Below, one piece after another: positions 59,822 to 64,000 of a stretch of DNA of 64,000 nt. The DNA comes from an uncultured Megasphaera sp. (lineage in GTDB: Bacteria > Bacillota > Negativicutes > Veillonellales > Megasphaeraceae). The stretch is from positions 62,001-126,000 of the forward strand of contig CAKPYN010000002.1 in assembly GCA_934202965.1 (NCBI GenBank), read 5' to 3'. A program made the position numbers and the translations under genes. The notes beneath the pieces were generated by a model, which was not told the DNA's origin, did no database searches, and saw only the letters and a program-made list of their open reading frames with translations. The stretch's first letter is position 1. Every line of letters begins with the position of its first letter.

Positions 59822-59838
59822 CTTATATTCATGATAGA

Positions 59839-60627
59839 TTACCAGTTACTTTCCTTTATATCGGCTAAGACATCCTGCAGCCGCGTGTCATCATAAAACA
59901 CTTCTTCCAAGCACAGTCCCTGCGCCGGGGCTGTCGCGCCCAGCTGTTTTCTGTCTTTACTGTCCAGGATACGTTTGAAATCTTCTACAGAAAAACGGTG
60001 CAGTCCCAAATCTACCAATCCGCCGGCAATATTGCGCACCATGTGATACAAAAATCCGTCACCTACGACATGGATGCGAATCATAGGGCCTTGCTTTTCC
60101 AGAGTGATGGCATACATCGTTTTGACTGGATTCATCGGCGTCGTATTTTGCCCTTCAAATGCAGAAAAATCATGGGTGCCTAAGAGAATATCTGCTCCCT
60201 GCCGCATCGCTTCCAAATCCAGTGGTTTGCGGATAAACCAGGCATATCGCAGTTGAAACGGATCATGAATCCGACTGTTAACAATAGAATAACAATAATG
60301 CTTTCCCCTGTTGTCATGACGAACACTAAATCGTTCGGGCATTTCTTTGGCTGACAATACGGCGATTTCCAGCGGCAAATATCCTTTCATGGCATAGGGA
60401 ATTTTTTCTGTCGGGATAGAGCCTTCTCCATAAAAGTTGACTACCTGTCCTCTGGCATGTACGCCGGCATCCGTGCGGGCTGCCCCATAAATCGTAATGG
60501 GAGAACGAAAAATAGCCGATAAGGCCTCTTCAATACACCGCTGAATGGAAGAGGCATTGGTTTGGCGCTGAAACCCATGAAAATCGGTGCCGTCATAGGC
60601 TACGGTCAAACAAATATTTTTCTTCAT
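59839..60627 (-). CDS. truA: tRNA pseudouridine(38-40) synthase
   Basis: TruA modifies uridines in the anticodon stem-loop of many tRNAs. The 262-residue protein starts MKKNICLTVAYDGTDFHGFQ. The catalytic aspartate is in GAARTDAGVHARGQV, and FLYHMVRNIAGGLVDLG is the C-terminal signature. ATG 60627 overlaps the ecfT stop as ATGA; the GTG three codons before it is possible but less likely. The ecfA1-ecfA2-ecfT-truA order is standard for Firmicutes. Confidence 0.95.
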   Translation of the reverse strand: MKKNICLTVAYDGTDFHGFQRQTNASSIQRCIEEALSAIFRSPITIYGAARTDAGVHARGQVVNFYGEGSIPTEKIPYAMKGYLPLEIAVLSAKEMPERFSVRHDNRGKHYCYSIVNSRIHDPFQLRYAWFIRKPLDLEAMRQGADILLGTHDFSAFEGQNTTPMNPVKTMYAITLEKQGPMIRIHVVGDGFLYHMVRNIAGGLVDLGLHRFSVEDFKRILDSKDRKQLGATAPAQGLCLEEVFYDDTRLQDVLADIKESNW

Positions 60628-61424
60628 ACGGCCCACCGCATCACAGCCAGCACAAGAGTCACGATGAGGACCGCACCCATAGCAATGCCGTCCCGATAGG
60701 TATATGTCAGTTCGTTCATCCGTGTTCTGCCTTCACCGCCGCGATAACAGCGGGCTTCCATAGCCGTGGCCAAATCATCAGCCCGACGAAAGGCACTGAC
60801 AAACAGCGGTACTAATAACGGAATCATGTTTTTCCCGCGCTGTATCAGACTGCCACTGGTAAAATTAGCACCGCGGGCTGTTTGGGCTTTCATGATACGG
60901 TTCGTTTCTTCCAGCAGGGTAGGAATAAACCGCAGGGCAATCGTCATCATCATAGCCAGTTCATGGGCCGGTACGCCAATCCGCTTAAAGGGATTTAGTA
61001 AATGTTCTATGCCGTCCGTAAGAACAATCGGCGACGTTGTATACGTCAAAAGGGAGGAAAAGACAATCAAAAAGACCAAACGAGCCGTCATCAGACTGCC
61101 TTGGTATACCCCTTCTTTGGTAATATGTAATATACCGTACTGCCACCAAATTTCTCCGGGCGTTGAAAACACATGAATCCCCATAGTAAAGATGATAATA
61201 ATCCATAATGGCTTTAACGATTTTAAAATTAACTTCGCCGGCAAGCGGGAAATGATAAAATTCAACACGACAAATGCCGTAACAATCCCATAGGCAGCAA
61301 GCGAGTCGGCAAAAAAGATAGCGACAATGAAAATCATCGTTGCCAAAATCTTCGCTCTTGGATCTAAATGATGTAAAAACGAATTGCCGGGAAAATATTG
61401 TCCCAGTGTAATATCAGTGAGCAT
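60624..61424 (-). CDS. ecfT: ECF transporter transmembrane subunit EcfT
   Basis: EcfT is the membrane coupling subunit of group II energy-coupling-factor vitamin transporters. The 266-residue protein has about five hydrophobic segments. The coupling motifs ARGANFTSG and DLATAMEARCYRGGEGRTR are the two cytoplasmic Ala-Arg-Gly-type motifs that contact the ATPases. Substrate-specific S components are not in the window and are usually encoded elsewhere. It overlaps the end of ecfA2 by 11 nt. Confidence 0.93.
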   Translation of the reverse strand: MLTDITLGQYFPGNSFLHHLDPRAKILATMIFIVAIFFADSLAAYGIVTAFVVLNFIISRLPAKLILKSLKPLWIIIIFTMGIHVFSTPGEIWWQYGILHITKEGVYQGSLMTARLVFLIVFSSLLTYTTSPIVLTDGIEHLLNPFKRIGVPAHELAMMMTIALRFIPTLLEETNRIMKAQTARGANFTSGSLIQRGKNMIPLLVPLFVSAFRRADDLATAMEARCYRGGEGRTRMNELTYTYRDGIAMGAVLIVTLVLAVMRWAV

Positions 61425-62283
61425 CTTTCATCCCCCTTAGACAGGCATATAATGCATCGACGCTTTCGTCAATCGAATGGACACGGTCATTGACAGCAAA
61501 ACCGCGCGTCTGCAGATACTGCAGTACGGCTGTTGCCGGCGGTACGGATACACCAGCCTGCTGCAGTACATCCTGCTTGGTCGAGAAAATGTCCAACGGT
61601 TTACCATCGAGCTGTATCTTGCCGTGAGACAATACCAAAAGGCGATTTGCCATTTGGGAAACATCTTCCATATTATGGGATACTAAAATAACCGTCACAT
61701 CTTTTTCTTTATGCCAGCGTTGAATTTCAGAAAAAATTTCCCGTCGGCCAATGGGGTCCAATCCTGCGGACGGTTCATCAAGAATCAAATATTGGGGATG
61801 AATCGCAATGACACCGGCAATGGCAACTCGCCGCATTTGACCGCCGCTCAGGCGAAAGGGTGACCGATCGGCATAGGTTTGATAATCTAGCCCAACAAAG
61901 TCCATCGCTTCCCGTACGCGTTCTTCGATTTCTTGTTCACTCAAGCCAAAGTTCCGCGGACCAAACGCGATATCTTTGGCAATCGTTTCTTCAAATAGCT
62001 GGTATTCCGGGTACTGAAATACCATGCCGACTTTATGGCGCATGGCCATAACTTCTTTCGTCTTTTTGGAAATATCCGTGCCATCTACCGTAACCGTTCC
62101 GGTCGTCGGCTGTATCAGGCCGTTCAGTAACTGTACAAACGTAGATTTACCGGAACCGGTATGACCAATGATGCCGACAAATTCGCCTTCGTGAATTTCT
62201 ACGGAGGTATCATACAAGGCCGTCTTTTCAAACGGCGTCCCTACGCCATAGGTATAGGTCACATGTTCTAATTTAATTGACAT
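61414..62283 (-). CDS. ecfA2: ECF transporter ATP-binding subunit EcfA2
   Basis: One of the two ABC ATPases of the energy-coupling factor module. Walker A is GHTGSGKSTFVQ, the signature LSGGQMRRVAIAGVIA, Walker B YLILDEPSAGLDP, and the H-loop SHNMEDVSQ. At 289 residues it is the slightly longer A2 type. Its first codons overlap the end of ecfA1 by 16 nt, and GGGAG lies within ecfA1. Confidence 0.95.
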   Translation of the reverse strand: MSIKLEHVTYTYGVGTPFEKTALYDTSVEIHEGEFVGIIGHTGSGKSTFVQLLNGLIQPTTGTVTVDGTDISKKTKEVMAMRHKVGMVFQYPEYQLFEETIAKDIAFGPRNFGLSEQEIEERVREAMDFVGLDYQTYADRSPFRLSGGQMRRVAIAGVIAIHPQYLILDEPSAGLDPIGRREIFSEIQRWHKEKDVTVILVSHNMEDVSQMANRLLVLSHGKIQLDGKPLDIFSTKQDVLQQAGVSVPPATAVLQYLQTRGFAVNDRVHSIDESVDALYACLRGMKDAH

Positions 62284-63107
62284 AATGCGTCTCCCAATTC
62301 CTCTTTCGTAATAATATCATCGGGCAGCGGAATCCCTTTCTTACGCAGTTTATAGGCTATTTCCGCAGCCGCCGGCACATCCAGTCCCATCTGTTTGAGT
62401 TCTTCTACATACTTGAAGACATCCCGCGGCGTGCCATCCATTTTGACTTCGCCATGATTGACGACGACAACCCGTCCTGCCTGCACAGCTTCTTCCATAA
62501 AATGGGTAATAATAATCACCGTAAACCCTTCGGCATTGAGCTGATGAATCGTTTCCATGACTTCACTGCGTCCTATGGGGTCTAGCATCGCTGTCGGTTC
62601 ATCCAAGACAATACAGTGCGACTGCATAGCCAAAATACCGGCAATGGCAATACGCTGCTTTTGACCACCGCTCAATAAATGGGGACCGTGTTTGGCATAT
62701 ATCGTCATATTGACGCGTGCCAGCGCATCTTTCACGCGCTGCTTAATTTCATCTGACGGCACACCCAAATTTTCCGGTCCAAATGCGACGTCTTCTTCAA
62801 CCACAGCCGCAACAATCTGATTGTCCGGATTTTGAAATACCATGCCGACTTGCTGACGTATATCCCAGATATGGTCCGGGTCATCTGTACGCATACCGCA
62901 TACTTCGCACACACCGTCTGTCGGTGTCAGCAAGACATTAAAATGCTTTGCCAATGTCGATTTGCCGGAACCATTGGTGCCGATGACTGCTACAAATTCT
63001 CCCGGCTGAATATCTAACGATATATCTTTGACAGCATAGACCGTTTTGCCATCTTCATCTTCATAGGTATGGCTCATGTGGTCCAACCGTATCATAGGTA
63101 TGCTCAT
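62268..63107 (-). CDS. ecfA1: ECF transporter ATP-binding subunit EcfA1
   Basis: The partner ABC ATPase. Walker A is GTNGSGKSTLAKHF, the signature LSGGQKQRIAIAGILA, Walker B CIVLDEPTAMLDP, and the H-loop THFMEEAVQ. NPDNQIVAAVVEEDVAFGPE is the typical Q-loop region of EcfA1. The ATG follows AGGAGA. It is the first gene of the ecf-truA operon. Confidence 0.95.
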   Translation of the reverse strand: MSIPMIRLDHMSHTYEDEDGKTVYAVKDISLDIQPGEFVAVIGTNGSGKSTLAKHFNVLLTPTDGVCEVCGMRTDDPDHIWDIRQQVGMVFQNPDNQIVAAVVEEDVAFGPENLGVPSDEIKQRVKDALARVNMTIYAKHGPHLLSGGQKQRIAIAGILAMQSHCIVLDEPTAMLDPIGRSEVMETIHQLNAEGFTVIIITHFMEEAVQAGRVVVVNHGEVKMDGTPRDVFKYVEELKQMGLDVPAAAEIAYKLRKKGIPLPDDIITKEELGDALCQLN

Positions 63108-63237
63108 AACCTATCTCCTTATCTAAAAAGTATGTATTCTACGTTATTATACAGTGTTTCCCTGCTCTTGTAAAATACTTTATTTGCGTGCATTTGTTTA
63201 TTATATATCATTTGTAATTGGTTTACAAATCGGGCAA

Positions 63238-63277
63238 AAAAAATACTGCATGATATATCCACCATACAGTATTTTTT
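63238..63277 (-). terminator. Intrinsic terminator after the DUF805 gene
   Basis: AAAAAATACTG / CAGTATTTTTT with an 18-nt loop, just after the stop at 63282, with a T-run on the minus strand. Confidence 0.7.
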
Positions 63278-63281
63278 CAAG

Positions 63282-63836
63282 TTATCGAGGACGGGCCGGT
63301 CCGTATACGTTATCTTTCCCATTGCCTTTGATAAAAAACAAGGCCAAATAAAAAACAGCCGCCAATCCCTGTACAACATCTGCTACGGTACTCCATCCTA
63401 AAATAGGAGCAATATAACTTGCTGCATAGCAGAAAAAAGGAATCATAAAAAAGGCCCCTTGACGATTCATGTCATGACAGCGTCGCACGCCTAAGGAGAT
63501 TTGCGACCAAACAGCCGGAATGGTAAGAAGAATAAAAATAATGCCAAAAATAACTGCAAATTCCGGTTTTCGCACCAAAATCGCTTCGACAATACGGCTG
63601 TACAAGATAAAAGAAAACATAAATTGGGCAAACATCAAAATAAGGGTCCTCATAATAAATGGGCGTCGAGACAACCGTCCAGTCATGACAAAATACTTCG
63701 CTTTTAGTTCTGCTAAACTGCGAAAGCTAACTGTACTGTTGTCACTTCCAGGCCCTACAGGCATAGATAAGCCGCGATGAATCCGCGCAGACGGCCCGGA
63801 ACGTCGTTTTAACTGTATTTTTTTATGCTGAGCCAT
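63282..63836 (-). CDS. DUF805-family membrane protein
   Basis: A basic N-terminal tail of about 45 residues (MAQHKKIQLKRRSGPSARIH) precedes a DUF805 domain. Its motifs are YFVMTGRLSRRPFIMRTLIL (the family GR.nR.f pattern), about four hydrophobic helices and SLGVRRCHDMNRQGAFFMIP, with the conserved RR-HD pair. It ends KGNGKDNVYGPARPR, as family members often do (G...NxYG). AGGAGG precedes the ATG. The function of DUF805 proteins is unknown; they are small inner-membrane proteins. Confidence 0.85.
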   Translation of the reverse strand: MAQHKKIQLKRRSGPSARIHRGLSMPVGPGSDNSTVSFRSLAELKAKYFVMTGRLSRRPFIMRTLILMFAQFMFSFILYSRIVEAILVRKPEFAVIFGIIFILLTIPAVWSQISLGVRRCHDMNRQGAFFMIPFFCYAASYIAPILGWSTVADVVQGLAAVFYLALFFIKGNGKDNVYGPARPR

Positions 63837-63932
63837 GCTATCTCCTCCTCTCTGTATTGTTTAGATATCATGTCTTATATCCATGGTACCATATTCCCTA
63901 ACAGGACTCAATTCATTTTCACTAATTTATGC

Positions 63933-63938
63933 TATAAT
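63933..63938 (+). promoter_or_regulatory. Extended -10 of the gene starting at 63969
   Basis: TGC-TATAAT (63930-63938), 30 nt before the ATG. Confidence 0.5.
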
Positions 63939-63968
63939 AAGGTATCTTATTGATATAAAGGAGACCCA

Positions 63969-64000
63969 ATGATGGATACCTATGTATTTACGAACCTTAT
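63969..64000 (+). CDS. Start of a gene cut by the right edge
   Basis: AAAGGAGA precedes two consecutive ATGs (63969 and 63972). The visible peptide is MMDTYVFTNL. Too short to assign, but promoter, ribosome site and start are all in place, so a real gene is likely. Confidence 0.55.
   Translation, partial: MMDTYVFTNL

Noticed and set aside
1..64000. CRISPR array, rRNA genes, intact transposase or prophage
   Set aside because: No regularly spaced repeats, rRNA segments, DDE transposase or phage structural motifs were seen while reading the window.

Overview
The window reads as chromosome of an anaerobic, diderm Firmicute of the class Negativicutes, most like Megasphaera and its Veillonellaceae relatives. 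This is inference from gene content: Firmicutes-style operons (xseA-xseB-ispA-tlyA-nadK-argR-recN, nusB with Asp23 genes, ecfA1-ecfA2-ecfT-truA) sit beside outer-membrane genes (an LptD/OstA-like barrel), a rubredoxin-first rubrerythrin, and a lactate-using set (lactate permease, nickel lactate racemase, GlcD-type FAD dehydrogenase). No rRNA, CRISPR array, intact transposase or prophage was seen. One tRNA gene, tRNA-Ser(GCU), is present.

Layout. 1-9.8 kb: dapB (cut by the left edge), then a long minus-strand housekeeping operon from two Asp23 genes and nusB through a TsaD-like protein, xseA, xseB, ispA, tlyA, nadK, mnmM and argR to recN. 9.8-15 kb: efp, an aminopeptidase, an RsuA-type pseudouridine synthase, a cobalamin group (cobU-cobS-cobC) and moaB. 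15.2-17.4 kb: a plus-strand island of poorly known genes, namely a secreted protein, a membrane-anchored DnaQ-fold protein without its acidic residues, and a copper-amine-oxidase-N-domain protein. 17.4-28.1 kb: galM, rpsD, then lactate metabolism (glcD, larA, an unlisted 55-residue membrane protein, a GntR regulator), ispE, yitT and lctP. 28.3-36.2 kb: two small conserved genes, then phoU-pstBACS and phoR-phoP with PHO-box-like repeats. 36.3-41 kb: envelope proteins and rubrerythrin. 41-52 kb: cfa, folD, a PASTA penicillin-binding protein, cca, cobO, an M20 amidohydrolase, transport and HAD genes. 52.1-55.6 kb: a three-subunit molybdenum hydroxylase. 55.7-58.2 kb: a complete DpnII-type GATC restriction-modification system, visibly AT-richer than its neighbours, next to tRNA-Ser. 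58.7-64 kb: a TDT-family transporter, truA with the ECF energy-coupling module, a DUF805 protein and the start of one more gene.

How the genes connect. Lactate uptake (lctP), racemisation (larA) and oxidation (glcD) form one route, with a FadR-type regulator. PhoP-PhoR probably controls the Pst phosphate importer and itself. Many minus-strand genes overlap by ATGA, so translational coupling is common.

The most interesting observation is a dispersed repeat of about 180 nt. It occurs four times (near 14.4, 25.3, 40.8 and 48.6 kb), each time starting downstream of a stop codon in the orientation of that gene. Its leading hairpin differs between copies by paired changes that keep the stem, and further small dyads follow. 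One copy is split by about 234 bp that contains a small element with inverted repeats, and one carries an internal deletion.
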